This document shows positions 46,109-56,108 of a DNA stretch of 59,979 nt, in pieces. Position numbers and translations under genes: made by a program. The DNA is taken from the NCBI GenBank assembly GCA_964429355.1, contig CAYSCH010000006.1:1-59979 (forward strand), written 5' to 3'. Origin of the DNA: JAAYAY01 sp964429355 (GTDB lineage: Bacteria > Planctomycetota > Planctomycetia > Pirellulales > Thermoguttaceae). Below the pieces are notes generated by a model. It worked only from the letters and a program-made list of their open reading frames with translations, was not told the origin of the DNA and did no database searches. Position 1 is the first letter of the stretch, and every line of letters begins with the position of its first letter.

Positions 46109-47632
46109 ATGGCAAAGGACGACCCGACCACAGGCGCTACCGGGGGCGACGCCCTCGAGGCAGCCCGACGCGAAAAACTCCGCCGGATCATCGATCTGGG
46201 ACACGACCCCTGGGGATGCCGTTTCGACGATCATTCTCCGATTGGCGAAATCCGCGCGCGCGAGCAGGAAATCCAGGTGGAACCTGCCGGGGACTGCGAG
46301 ACAGGCAAGCCGCCCGAACAGCACGGCCCCAAGATCCGTGCCGCAGGCCGAATCGTCCTGCAGCGCAAGACGGGAAAACTGATCTTCGCCGACATTCGCG
46401 ATTGGAGCGGCCAGATCCAACTGTTCATCGGCAAGAACCAGGTCGGTGAGGAGAACTGGGAGCTCGCCCTCTGCTTCGACCTCGGCGACATTATCGGCGT
46501 CGATGGCGAACTGAAGCGGACCAAGACGGGCGAATTGACCATTTTCGTCGACAAACTCCATTTCCTCTCCAAGGCTCTCGCCACCCCCCCGGCCAAGCAC
46601 CACGGCCTGAACGATCCCGAACTGCGCCAGCGAATGCGCTACCTCGACTTGATCCATACCGAGGGGGTCCTCGAACGGTTCCTGCGGCGCACCCAGATCG
46701 TTCAGTCCATTCGCAACACTCTGTCCGCAGAACGGTTCGTCGAAGTCGAGGGTCCCACGCTCCATTCGGTCGCCGGCGGAGCCGCGGCCAAGCCCTTCAC
46801 AACCCATCACAACGCGCTGAATATTCCTCTCTATCTCCGAATCGCGCTCGAACTGCATTTGAAGCGTCTTCTGGTCGGCGGTATCGAACGTGTTTACGAA
46901 CTTGGCCGCGTCTACCGCAACGAGGGTATCAGCCCCCGGCACAACCCGGAATTCACCATGCTCGAAGTCTACCAGGCCTACGGGGACTATCGCAGCATGA
47001 TGGATCTGACCGAGAAGATCATTGTCGGCGCCATCCGCGCGACCGGGCAGGATACGAAGCTTGCCTGGGGCGATGCCGAAATCGATTTCACGCCCCCCTT
47101 TCAACGCCAGACCTACGATCAGGTGTTCCGGCAGTACACGGGCATCGATCCCAATGACGCGGCGGCGGTGGCGGCCTGCGCTGCCCAGATCGGACTGGAT
47201 ACGGCCGGCAAGCACCCCGACGTCGTCAAGAATGGAGTCTTCGAGGAAAAGGTCGAGGATCGCCTGGTGGGACCGGTTTTTGTGACGGACTATCCGGCCA
47301 GCATCTGCCCCCTCACCAAACGGAAGGCCGACCGCCCCGAGATCGCCGAACGCTTCGAGCTGTTCATCCAAGGCATGGAAGTGGCCAACGCCTACACCGA
47401 GTTGAACGACCCCGACCTTCAGGAGCAACTGTTCACACGACAACTCGCCGGCCAGGCGGAAGAGGACTCGATGGCCAAGATGGACCACGACTTTGTCCGC
47501 GCCCTCCGCCACGGCATGCCGCCGGCCGGAGGCCTCGGAATCGGCATCGATCGCCTGGTGATGCTGTTGACAAATTCGCAGACGATTCGCGAGGTGATTC
47601 TGTTTCCTCTGCTCCGCCCCGAAACCACCTGA
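46109..47632 (+). CDS. lysS: lysyl-tRNA synthetase, class II
   Basis: A 507-residue cytoplasmic enzyme charging tRNA-Lys. The OB-fold anticodon-binding domain is at about 70-180 (AGRIVLQRKTGKLIFADIRD). The catalytic core has motif 2 YELGRVYRNEGISPRHNPEF and motif 3 GLGIGIDRLVMLLT. Length is normal. The region where other LysRS read MMHPIPGGAAARPF here reads LHSVAGGAAAKPF. Followed 111 bases later by the LolC-like permease. Confidence 0.95.
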   Translation: MAKDDPTTGATGGDALEAARREKLRRIIDLGHDPWGCRFDDHSPIGEIRAREQEIQVEPAGDCETGKPPEQHGPKIRAAGRIVLQRKTGKLIFADIRDWSGQIQLFIGKNQVGEENWELALCFDLGDIIGVDGELKRTKTGELTIFVDKLHFLSKALATPPAKHHGLNDPELRQRMRYLDLIHTEGVLERFLRRTQIVQSIRNTLSAERFVEVEGPTLHSVAGGAAAKPFTTHHNALNIPLYLRIALELHLKRLLVGGIERVYELGRVYRNEGISPRHNPEFTMLEVYQAYGDYRSMMDLTEKIIVGAIRATGQDTKLAWGDAEIDFTPPFQRQTYDQVFRQYTGIDPNDAAAVAACAAQIGLDTAGKHPDVVKNGVFEEKVEDRLVGPVFVTDYPASICPLTKRKADRPEIAERFELFIQGMEVANAYTELNDPDLQEQLFTRQLAGQAEEDSMAKMDHDFVRALRHGMPPAGGLGIGIDRLVMLLTNSQTIREVILFPLLRPETT

Positions 47633-47743
47633 CGGGAAGCTTTCTCCTACCCACCTGACAGCAACCGCGGCAGGATGCCGCTGAAACATTGGAACGTTCG
47701 AAACCAATCGGACTTCGCCAAATCATCGAAGGAACGATGAACG

Positions 47744-49351
47744 ATGTACAAACTGCTGCTCTCCTGGCGTTATCTTCGCACACGCTACATTGCGCTGGCG
47801 TCGATCATCAGCGTTACTCTGGGCGTTGCCACAATGATTGTGGTCAACAGCGTCATGTCCGGATTCACCACGGAGATGCGGAACCGGATCCACGGGATCC
47901 TTTCCGATATCGTCTTCGAGGCCCGTTCGATGAACGGTTTTGCCGACTCGAACTTGCACATGAATGCGATCAAGAAGATCGCCGGCGACTACATTGAAGC
48001 CATGACGCCCACGGTGGTCGTCCCCGCCATGCTGAATTTCCAGGTCGGCGACCAGACGATCACCCGCCCCATCGAGTTGATCGGCATCGATCCGGAAACC
48101 CAGGGGGCGGTCAGCGATTTCGGCACCTACCTGCAACATCCGGCCAACCGGGAAAAACTCAGTTTCGATCTGCGGCCCCGGGGCTATGACCAGACGGATC
48201 ACCAGGCCGGCACCGACAGCCAGGACCGCCGCAACGGCCGTCGTCGGGACCAGATGGAACACGCCGGGATGACTCGCCGCGAATGGTATATCAATCGTCA
48301 GCTCGATATCGCCGAGGCGGCTGCCAGCCGTGACGAGCCCCAATTCACCCAACCCGATCCGGCAGTCGAACGAGCGATGCCACCCCAGGCCGCTCCGGCT
48401 GACCCGTTCGCCAATATCATGAGTTCCGACGCGAATGCCCGGCCGGCGGAGGTTCGAAACCCGTATGCCCAGAATACCGGACTCATCATGGGCATCGCTT
48501 TGGGCAGCTTTCCCCAGGCGACGGGTGAGACCGACCACGGAGTGCCCCAATACCAGGACTGCTTCATGGTCCTTCCGGGCGACGATGTCAAGGTCATGTT
48601 TCCGACCGCGGGAATGCCGCCCGAGGTCTGCAGCGGAGTGTTCACCGTGGTCGATTTCTACGAAAGCAAGATGAGCGAATACGACGCAAGCTTCGTCTTC
48701 GTGCCCATCCAGAAGCCCCAGAAAATGCGCGGCATGTTCGATCCGACCACCCAGACGGGAAAGGTCAATTCCATCCAGATCAAGCTCAAACCGGGGGTCG
48801 ACGGCGCAATGGTCCGCGACCTCATCCAGAAGCATTTCCCGGCTGAAGAGTATGTCGTCAGCACCTGGCAGGACAAGCAGAGCGCCCTGTTGGCCGCCGT
48901 GCAGATGGAAACTGCGATCCTCAATGTGCTCCTGTTCCTGATCATTGCCGTGGCCGGATTTGGCATTCTCGCCATTTTCTTCATGATCGTGGTCGAGAAG
49001 ACCCGGGATATCGGCATCCTCAAATCGCTCGGCGCCTCCGGCTGGGGCGTCATGGGGATCTTCCTTTCCTACGGGCTCGCCTTGGGCCTCCTCGGATCGG
49101 GAGTTGGCATGCTCCTCGGGCTCCTGATTGTTGCCAACATCAACTGGATCGCCGACAAACTGGGCCAGATCACGGGCCGGCCGGTTTTCGATCCCGAAAT
49201 CTATTACTTCTACAAGATCCCGGCCATCATCGATCCGTTGACGGTGGCCTGGGTCGTTCTTGGTGCGGTAGGAATTGCGGTTCTGGCAAGCGTCATGCCG
49301 GCAATCCGCGCTGCACGGCTCCATCCGGTGGAGGCACTCCGCTATGAGTAA
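47744..49351 (+). CDS. ABC transporter permease, FtsX/LolC-E family
   Basis: A 535-residue inner-membrane protein. One helix near residues 17-40 (ALASIISVTLGVATMIVV) is followed by a large periplasmic domain (about 45-370), then three C-terminal helices near 390-415, 430-465 and 500-525. This is the four-helix layout of lipoprotein-releasing permeases. The periplasmic domain carries a polar insertion (about 150-225, rich in Asp, Arg and Gln) not usual for LolC/E. Its stop overlaps the start of the ATPase gene by 8 bases. Likely exports lipoproteins; substrate not proven. Confidence 0.85.
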   Translation: MYKLLLSWRYLRTRYIALASIISVTLGVATMIVVNSVMSGFTTEMRNRIHGILSDIVFEARSMNGFADSNLHMNAIKKIAGDYIEAMTPTVVVPAMLNFQVGDQTITRPIELIGIDPETQGAVSDFGTYLQHPANREKLSFDLRPRGYDQTDHQAGTDSQDRRNGRRRDQMEHAGMTRREWYINRQLDIAEAAASRDEPQFTQPDPAVERAMPPQAAPADPFANIMSSDANARPAEVRNPYAQNTGLIMGIALGSFPQATGETDHGVPQYQDCFMVLPGDDVKVMFPTAGMPPEVCSGVFTVVDFYESKMSEYDASFVFVPIQKPQKMRGMFDPTTQTGKVNSIQIKLKPGVDGAMVRDLIQKHFPAEEYVVSTWQDKQSALLAAVQMETAILNVLLFLIIAVAGFGILAIFFMIVVEKTRDIGILKSLGASGWGVMGIFLSYGLALGLLGSGVGMLLGLLIVANINWIADKLGQITGRPVFDPEIYYFYKIPAIIDPLTVAWVVLGAVGIAVLASVMPAIRAARLHPVEALRYE

Positions 49352-50312
49352 TCAGAAACCCGCTTCGGTAACCGATTTGTTCGGCTCGTCGGTCGCGCCG
49401 CTTCTCAGCCCCGCGCCGCCTGCCCGTGGTGGCTCCCCGGCCGGCAAATCGACCGGGGGGGAGTCGACCTCCGAGCTTCGCCTTGACGCCCGTCATGCCA
49501 CGAGCGGGCCCGTTGCCGGCCACCAGAAAAGATCCGCCAGCTCAAAAGGCCAGGAGAGATCCGTGCTCCACAACAGCCCCCTCCTTGGCCCGGATCTCGA
49601 TGCCCAGTTGAACGCCTGCAACCTGACGAAGAGCTATCAGAAGGGCCCCGTCGTCATTCCCGTCCTCCGGGGCGTTGATCTCTCGGTGCGCCAAGGCGAA
49701 CTGCTCTCGATCATTGGAAAGAGCGGCTCCGGAAAGAGTACGCTCCTCCATCTCCTGGGTACACTCGACGCCCCGGATGAAGGGGAAATCTACTTCGAAG
49801 GGCAACGTATCGACAACCTTGGGAGAATGGAACGCGACGGGCTGCGGAACCGCTGCCTGGGAATGATCTTCCAGTTCTACCACCTCCTGCCCGAACTCAC
49901 GACTCTGGAAAATGTCCTCGCACCCCTCATGATCGGCCACAGCGTCTGGAGTTATCTTCGCCACCGGCGAGAAATCCACCAGCAGGCCAAGGACCTGCTA
50001 CAACTGGTCGGGCTCAGTCACCGCCTCCGGCACAAGCCTCGCGAACTCTCGGGAGGAGAGATGCAGCGAGCGGCGATTGCCAGGGCCCTGATCTGCAGGC
50101 CACAGGTTCTGCTGGCCGATGAGCCGACCGGCAACCTCGATTATGCCTCAGGCCGCGAGATTCTCGAGCTCATGCGCCGCTTGAACGCCGAGCAGAACCT
50201 CACTATAGTCATGGTAACGCATGACCTGAGTATCGCCCAATTAGCCGATCGGTCGATCGAGTTGGTCCAGGGGCGGATCGGGCAGCCAGGAACGCTATCC
50301 CTCGAGCCATAA
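49344..50312 (+). CDS. ABC transporter ATPase, LolD family, with N-terminal extension
   Basis: A 322-residue ATPase. The first 80 or so residues are a Pro/Ser/Gly-rich low-complexity extension absent from standard LolD (about 230 residues). Then come Walker A IGKSGSGKST, the Q-loop QFYHLLPE, the ABC signature ELSGGEMQRAAIARAL, Walker B VLLADEPTGNLD and the His switch MVTHD. The ATG at 49344 overlaps the permease stop (ATGAGTAA), giving translational coupling. A downstream start would shorten the extension. Confidence 0.88.
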   Translation: MSNQKPASVTDLFGSSVAPLLSPAPPARGGSPAGKSTGGESTSELRLDARHATSGPVAGHQKRSASSKGQERSVLHNSPLLGPDLDAQLNACNLTKSYQKGPVVIPVLRGVDLSVRQGELLSIIGKSGSGKSTLLHLLGTLDAPDEGEIYFEGQRIDNLGRMERDGLRNRCLGMIFQFYHLLPELTTLENVLAPLMIGHSVWSYLRHRREIHQQAKDLLQLVGLSHRLRHKPRELSGGEMQRAAIARALICRPQVLLADEPTGNLDYASGREILELMRRLNAEQNLTIVMVTHDLSIAQLADRSIELVQGRIGQPGTLSLEP

Positions 50313-50498
50313 GCCTTTTTGTGGCAATTGGTTAAAGCTGCCAGCCAGACAACCTCCCCTCGGCAGACTTAGCTCGCGCTGCGATGGATGTCCATTGAGA
50401 GATGTTGGGATGTCTCCGTGAACCTTCGCGCCATTTGGCGACTCCTGGTCCTTGGGATCGACGCGGACTAGATCACTTCCTCTTAGCAGCAGGGTGCC

Positions 50499-51353
50499 AT
50501 GGCTTACCAAGTTTGGATCAATGGAGAGCTCCTCCCCCCCGAGAAGGCAACCGTCAGCGTGTATGACCACGGCTTGTTGTATGGCGACGGGGTGTTCGAA
50601 GGCATTCGCAGCTATGGTGGCAAGGTCTTCCGATTGGAGGCCCATCTCGATCGGCTATGGTACTCAGCCAAGGCGATCCTGCTGGAGATCCCCTACACCA
50701 AGACACAGCTTGCGGCAGCCATCGAGGAGACCCTCGTTGCCAACGGGCTGAAGGACGGTTACATCCGCGTGGTCATTACCCGAGGCAGCGGCTCCCTCGG
50801 GATCGATCCGGCCAGGTGCAGCCATCCACGAGTCATTGTCATCACCGACTCGATCGAGCTCTATCCGCCCGAGGACTACGAAAAGGGGCTGGCGATTGTT
50901 ACCGTCAGTACGATCCGCAATCATTGTGCCGCGCTCAGCCCGCGAATCAAATCGCTCAATTACCTCAACAACATCCTCGCCAAGATCGAAGGCAAGCAGG
51001 CCGGCTGCAAAGAAGCGTTGATGCTCAACCACAAGGGGGAGGTGGCGGAATGCACCGGCGACAATATCTTCCTCGTTCGCGACGGACGCCTTCTCACACC
51101 ACCCATCGACGCGGGAATCCTCGAAGGCATTACACGCGATGCGGTCATTGAGCTGGCGCGCAAGTCGATGCCTGTCGATGAGATTCCCCTCACCCGGCAC
51201 GATATCTACGTGGCCGATGAGTGCTTCCTGACCGGCACCGCGGCGGAAGTGATTCCGGTAGTCAAGGTCGACAGTCGCCCGATCGGCAACGGCAAGCCGG
51301 GCAGGATCACGCGCGACCTGATCGAGCGATTCCACAAGCTGACGCGCGAGTAG
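50499..51353 (+). CDS. ilvE: branched-chain amino acid aminotransferase (class IV)
   Basis: A 284-residue PLP enzyme of fold type IV, close to IlvE-type and D-amino-acid-type transaminases. DHGLLYGDGVFEGIRSY is the N-terminal signature, the PLP lysine is in RIKSLNYLNN (K151), and EVAECTGDNIF plus ECFLTGTAAEVIPV complete the site. It catalyses the last step of Ile, Leu and Val synthesis if BCAT. The similar D-amino acid transaminase cannot be fully excluded. It stands alone between lolD and the convergent lutC. Confidence 0.88.
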   Translation: MAYQVWINGELLPPEKATVSVYDHGLLYGDGVFEGIRSYGGKVFRLEAHLDRLWYSAKAILLEIPYTKTQLAAAIEETLVANGLKDGYIRVVITRGSGSLGIDPARCSHPRVIVITDSIELYPPEDYEKGLAIVTVSTIRNHCAALSPRIKSLNYLNNILAKIEGKQAGCKEALMLNHKGEVAECTGDNIFLVRDGRLLTPPIDAGILEGITRDAVIELARKSMPVDEIPLTRHDIYVADECFLTGTAAEVIPVVKVDSRPIGNGKPGRITRDLIERFHKLTRE

Positions 51354-51536
51354 TCACTCCGGGACCTTATTCAATCGGCAATAGGGATACGCCTTCCGCG
51401 GAGTTTGCCCGTTGGCGCGGTGAACAGAACTCGCAACTTCTCAAGGCGATCTGCGAGACGTGAGCATGCCGGCAAGAATGACGCTTCTGAATGACGGCAC
51501 TTCTGAATCACCTTGCATGATTCGCGAAGAATGGTC

Positions 51537-51562
51537 GTCATGAAGATAGCCGCGTGGGCTCG
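51537..51562. repeat. REP-like short repeat, copy B (inverted)
   Basis: GAAGATAGCCGCGTGGGCT on the plus strand is the reverse complement of the core at 16161-16194. It lies between the convergent aminotransferase and lutC genes. Confidence 0.65.
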
Positions 51563-51589
51563 CGATTCCATCGCGGCAGAGAGCCGAAA

Positions 51590-52240
51590 CTACCCCACGA
51601 GCAAGACCACCAGACGCTTGGGGCCGTGGACACCGAGGATCAGGATCTTCTCGATATCGGCGGTCCGGCTCGGGCCGGTGATGAAGACGAACTCGCCGCG
51701 AAGGGCGGGATCGGCCATGCGGGGCGCTATCTTGCCCCAGGCGGCCGGCATGTGCTCGACGAGTTGGCTGGTCTTGGCGATCACGATACAGACCGGCGGC
51801 AGGTAGCACATCAGCCGGTGATGGGGCGTCGCGCAGGCGACCATCACCGAGCCCGTGTCGGCCAGGAGCGTGTCGGCCCCCACGAGCGACGCCGACAGTC
51901 CGGCCAGGTCCGTGGCAATGGCGCCGGGCTTGTCGCCCACAAAACACTCCGGCGGAAGATCGGCCACCAACTCGTTGCAGAGGGCATGGTCCGTCCGGCC
52001 GATGAACTCGGTATTGAGCCCTTCCACGATCTCCGCCAGTTTCTCGGCCGCCGCCTCCATCGTCGCAAAACGATGGACTTCGCCGGCAACGGCCTCGATC
52101 TCCCGGACGAACCGCTCCGCCATCGTGTCGACCGACGGGTTCTCCAGCGGCCAGACCTCGGGAATGGGGGGCAGTTGCCGGTCGGGCTCGTTGCCTAAAC
52201 TAGTGCGAATGCGGGAAAGGATGGCGTCGCGGCTGCTCAT
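51590..52240 (-). CDS. lutC: LutC, lactate utilisation LUD-domain protein
   Basis: A 216-residue cytoplasmic protein from the ATG at 52240. The LUD domain shows VGADTLLADTGSVMVACATP and FITGPSRTADIEKILILGVH. LutC works with LutA and LutB to oxidise L-lactate to pyruvate. It is the last gene of the minus-strand order lutA, lutB, lutC; the longer frame to 52375 runs through repeat-like intergenic sequence and is not used. Confidence 0.9.
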   Translation of the reverse strand: MSSRDAILSRIRTSLGNEPDRQLPPIPEVWPLENPSVDTMAERFVREIEAVAGEVHRFATMEAAAEKLAEIVEGLNTEFIGRTDHALCNELVADLPPECFVGDKPGAIATDLAGLSASLVGADTLLADTGSVMVACATPHHRLMCYLPPVCIVIAKTSQLVEHMPAAWGKIAPRMADPALRGEFVFITGPSRTADIEKILILGVHGPKRLVVLLVG

Positions 52241-52262
52241 GGTTCTACCGTATCGGCGATGG

Positions 52263-52325
52263 GAGCGCGGCAAGCCCGCGCGGCTATCGTGGTTTCGAAT
52301 GATTCGAAGTCCGAAGTTCGAAACA
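52263..52325. repeat. intergenic repeats between lutB and lutC (REP-like copy C and TTCGAA motif array)
   Basis: GCGCGGCAAGCCCGCGC (stem GCGCGG/CCGCGC) at 52265-52281 is a diverged copy of the REP-like core and forms a 6-bp hairpin. It is followed by clustered TTCGAA/CGAAGTCCGAAGTTCGAA units (about 52295-52322), a motif type dispersed in many environmental genomes. Confidence 0.6.
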
Positions 52326-52393
52326 GAGTCAAATCGAGAAATGGAATTGGTCAACAACCGTCGTTCGCGGGGCAAGATTGCCCGGCGATCGTG

Positions 52394-53821
52394 CTATTTC
52401 TTGTTGGTGGGCTTCAGGTTCTTCCCTTCTTGACGCCACCACTTGCGGAAGCTCGCACGGGCAGGAACGCGGGGCAGCTCGCGGCCCCGGGTCCAGGCGC
52501 CCAGCTTGTCGGGATGCCAGGGGAGGAATCGGGCCATGCGGACACCCAGCTTCACCGCCGTCATGGCCAGGCCGTAACGCTTGGGCCCCTGGAACATCCA
52601 GGACCAGGCCCGCCAGATGATCCGCTCGCTCAGCAGGTTCATGGGCGAGGGTTCATTCACCGCCCGATGCCGCAGGTGGACCAACTGGTGGGGAATGTCG
52701 ATTCGCACCGGGCAAACCTCGCTGCAGGCTCCGCACAGCGACGAAGCGAATGGCAGCTTGGCCGCCTTCTCCATTCCGACCAGGTGGGGCGTGATGATCG
52801 ATCCGATCGGGCCGGGATAGACCCAGCCGTAGGCCCAGCCGCCTACGCGGCGATACACCGGGCAGGCATTCAGGCAGGCCCCGCAGCGGATGCAGAACAG
52901 GGCCATCCGCGCCTTGGGGTCGGTAAGGACCTTGGTACGGCCGTTATCGAGGATCACGATGTGCAGCTTGCGCCCCGGCGTGGCCCCGTGGAACAGGTGG
53001 GTGTAGGTGGTGAGTTTCTGCCCCGTGCCGCTCCGGGCCAGCAGGTTGAGGAACTGGGGCAGGTACTGGATGCTGGGAATGACCTTCTCGATCCCCATCA
53101 AGGCCACGTGGATCGGCGGCGTGGCGGTCGAGAGGCCTGCGTTGCCTTCATTCTCGACCACGACGAAAGATCCCGTGTCGGCAATACCGAAGTTGCAGCC
53201 CGACATGCCCATGTCGGCCTTGATGAACTCCTCCCGCAGGTGCCGGCGGGCGATATCCGTCAGCGCCTGGTGCTCGGCCGTGTACGGCTCGCCCAGTTTC
53301 TGCGAAAAAAGCCGGCCCACGTCTTCCGCCGAAAGGTGCAGCGCCGGGGTGACGATGTGGGTCGGGCGCTGGTTGGCCAACTGGACCAGGTACTCCCCCA
53401 GGTCGGTCTCCACGGCCCGGATCCCGACCGCGGCAAACTTGTGGTTCAGCTCCATCTCCTCGCTGACCATCGACTTGGCCTTCACCACCGTCTTGACGTT
53501 GTTTTCGCGGGCGATGTCCAGGACGATCTGGTTCGCCTCCTCCGCGTCTTCCGCCCAATGAACCACCGCGCCCCGCGCCGTGACGTTGCGTTCGAACTCG
53601 ACGAGCAGCTTGTCCAGGTTGCCGATCGCGTAGTCCTTGATCCCGTTGGCCGCCGTTCGCCAATCCTGGTAGTAGGGTATCTCGGCCAGCAGTTCCTGGT
53701 TTTGTTTGGTCGACCGCTCGGCAGCAATTCCCATGGAGGGGCTGCCCTTCGGTTCATAGAGACCTTTGTTCTCGGCCTTGAGAAACTCAGCGCCTTCGAG
53801 ATGAAGCTGGTGGTCGGACAT
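52394..53821 (-). CDS. lutB: LutB, iron-sulfur lactate utilisation protein
   Basis: A 475-residue cytoplasmic protein. The LUD domain is N-terminal (about 65-300, TVVKAKSMVSEEMELNHKF and GCNFGIADTGSFVVVENEGN). Two 4Fe-4S ferredoxin-type clusters follow: CIRCGACLNACPVY and CGACSEVCPVR. It is the electron-transfer subunit of the LutABC lactate oxidation complex. It lies 120 bases downstream of lutA, and the gap contains a GGGTTCA-type simple repeat (about 53833-53880). Confidence 0.93.
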   Translation of the reverse strand: MSDHQLHLEGAEFLKAENKGLYEPKGSPSMGIAAERSTKQNQELLAEIPYYQDWRTAANGIKDYAIGNLDKLLVEFERNVTARGAVVHWAEDAEEANQIVLDIARENNVKTVVKAKSMVSEEMELNHKFAAVGIRAVETDLGEYLVQLANQRPTHIVTPALHLSAEDVGRLFSQKLGEPYTAEHQALTDIARRHLREEFIKADMGMSGCNFGIADTGSFVVVENEGNAGLSTATPPIHVALMGIEKVIPSIQYLPQFLNLLARSGTGQKLTTYTHLFHGATPGRKLHIVILDNGRTKVLTDPKARMALFCIRCGACLNACPVYRRVGGWAYGWVYPGPIGSIITPHLVGMEKAAKLPFASSLCGACSEVCPVRIDIPHQLVHLRHRAVNEPSPMNLLSERIIWRAWSWMFQGPKRYGLAMTAVKLGVRMARFLPWHPDKLGAWTRGRELPRVPARASFRKWWRQEGKNLKPTNKK

Positions 53822-53941
53822 GACAATCAGGGAGCAAGGGTTCAGGGTTCAGTGAGAGCTGTTGGGGTTCGGGGTTCACCAGTCATGCGTGGCGGATTCA
53901 GTCGTTGCCGGTGGGCACATCACGGCAGAGCGCAATGGCTG

Positions 53942-54712
53942 CTATTCTTGAACAAGCAATTCGGCGATGTGCTTGCACTGGATGTGGCGCGTGGCCTTGT
54001 CGCGGCGAAGCATGCCCCCCACGTGCATCAGGCAACTGATGTCGATCGAAGTGACGACATCAGCCCCCGTCTTGACGATGTTCTCCACTTTGGTCTTGCC
54101 CATGGCCAGCGACGTGCCGGGCATTTTCACGCTGAACGTACCGCCGAATCCGCAGCACTCCTCAATGTTGGGCAACTCGCGGTAGTCGATGTCGCGGATG
54201 TTCTTCAGCAGGGTCAGGGGTTGCTTGAAGATCCCCAGCTCCCGGCGCCCGTGGCACCCGCTGTGCATGGTGACCTTCTCCGGAAAGCGGGCGCCTGTAT
54301 CCGTAACGCCGAGGACCTCCACCAGAAACTCGGTCAGTTCGAATACGCGCCGGCCGATGCCGACAATTCGCTCGTCCGGGTCGACGTGTTCGAAGAACAC
54401 GCGGCACATGGCCGTGCACGAACCCGACGGGGAAACGATCCATTTGTACGACTCGAAGGCCTTGCAGAACTGGTGGATCACGCCGCGGGCTTCTTCCCAG
54501 TAGCCGGAGTTGAAGGCCGGCTGGCCGCAACAGGTCTGTCCTTCCGGATAGGCCAAGGGCACACCGTACTTGGTGAGGAGCCTGGCGGTCGCCTCGCCGA
54601 TTTCGGGAAAGAACTGATCGATGTAGCAGGGAATGAAAAGCGCGACCGTTTCGCCCGGTTCATACTTGGGATACTCCCACGGTTGTCCCGGGCTGTGTTT
54701 TGTCTGAGTCAT
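53942..54712 (-). CDS. lutA: LutA, CCG-domain iron-sulfur lactate utilisation protein
   Basis: A 256-residue protein with two CCG (cysteine-rich) domains: GQTCCGQPAFNSG and HSGCHGRRELGI then EECCGFGGTFSVK. LutA carries the non-cubane-type Fe-S centres that take electrons from lactate. First gene of the lutABC operon. No strong ribosome-binding site seen before the ATG. Confidence 0.92.
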   Translation of the reverse strand: MTQTKHSPGQPWEYPKYEPGETVALFIPCYIDQFFPEIGEATARLLTKYGVPLAYPEGQTCCGQPAFNSGYWEEARGVIHQFCKAFESYKWIVSPSGSCTAMCRVFFEHVDPDERIVGIGRRVFELTEFLVEVLGVTDTGARFPEKVTMHSGCHGRRELGIFKQPLTLLKNIRDIDYRELPNIEECCGFGGTFSVKMPGTSLAMGKTKVENIVKTGADVVTSIDISCLMHVGGMLRRDKATRHIQCKHIAELLVQE

Positions 54713-56108
54713 CGTCGAGTGCTTGTCTATCGTCGTGCCGGTTCGAAAGGTCCGTTGCAGTATTCCTTTATACCCCCGCAGAGCCCCTCATGCCAGCAGC
54801 CTTTCGTCGCGACGGCGAAACTGCCCGACAACTCCTCCGGCCAAAATCCCCGATAGCCGCACGGGCCAGCCCCGACTATTCATGAGCTGGGAGGCAATAG
54901 CATAAGTGATGGCAGCGGATGCACTTAGTAACTCATACCTCGGAGGCAGTATGCCAAGTCGAGAAGAGAGGCGGCGGGTCGGTTGTCAGAGGTGAGCGGG
55001 TCCGTAGTCGATCGAGGTTGCGCCGCCTACCGACCCTTCCAGCTACTCCACTTGGCTGAAGTGTCACAGGGTTTGAAGAAGCGGTCGACCGAACGGACAG
55101 TATTTCGAGGAGTGGATGCCTGATTCCGAGTCACACTACGTGGCAAGCGAGCAGTGACCGACGAGGCGAGTCCCTTTCGATCAGGGGTGACGGTCGCGAA
55201 TTGAGAAAAGAAGTTAACTACAGAGCACGGAGGGGGCAACAGAGACGGCCTGATTCGTCCCCGAAACGGCAGGCACCGGGCCCGAAGCCAAGATCACGGA
55301 AAGCGCGAACGAGCACGAATCTCCCGCCGATTCCCTCGCTGCTTGATAGGATGCGTTTGCACATGCTCGTCGACCCCGGCCGGCCGAGGCGTCCCCGACT
55401 ACAAATAGAACGCTCACATGGTTGAGCGCGACGGGAAAGACGAGGGCGCCGACAACAACAGTTCTTTCGAGGCTCACGCGTGGTTTCCGGGTTCGCTGAC
55501 TACGCATCTCATTGTTGCGCAAGACTCGCTACGAGGTGCTGGTCAGGACCTTCCCTCGCGGACTTGGTAGGCGCTCGGCTCCATTGAGAGGTTTCAAGCT
55601 CACTTCCTGTTCGCTATTCTCCTTTCCCAAGCTACATGGCACGATCGCGTTTGATGCCCCTCGGGTCCGCCTGACAGAACATGTGGATTCGAAGGCTCAT
55701 CCAGGGAACGAGTTCTTTGCCCGTGGCAATTGCCTATGCTGCCGATACTTATATTTCATCAGATTACCCTGTTACAAATGCGGCACCTGCATTTCGCTCC
55801 AATCTCTTGGCAAACGGCTTGACAAGTCTGGCATGACATGTTCTACTCTCCTGCGAGGCAGGTGGTGCTAAGACATTAGTGTAGGATTCGAGTATCATCA
55901 ACCAGCGCAACCCCTTTCTGGGGAAGAGGCCGCACGGATTGCGAATCTTTTGTTCCTCCATGCAGCATCCTCGTCAGAACCTGGCATAGGCATTCGCTGC
56001 GTCCGGGGCTATCAGCACGCGCACCTGCTGCGCGGCTATGGAGTCCCGCGCGTTGATGCTCGGCTGTGGGCGAACCAGGCAAAACCACTGTTACGAAGGA
56101 ACGGAACG
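54713..56108. other. long intergenic region, largely unexplained
   Basis: About 1.4 kb between lutA and the giant secreted protein. No RNA gene or mobile element recognised. From about 55870 the frame of the downstream giant gene is already open and protein-like (PLSGEEAARIANLLFLH) but has no ATG before 56109. Confidence 0.5.

Noticed and set aside
54713..56108. Possible insertion sequence in the long intergenic region
   Set aside because: No transposase-like frame, no terminal inverted repeats and no target-site duplication could be seen.
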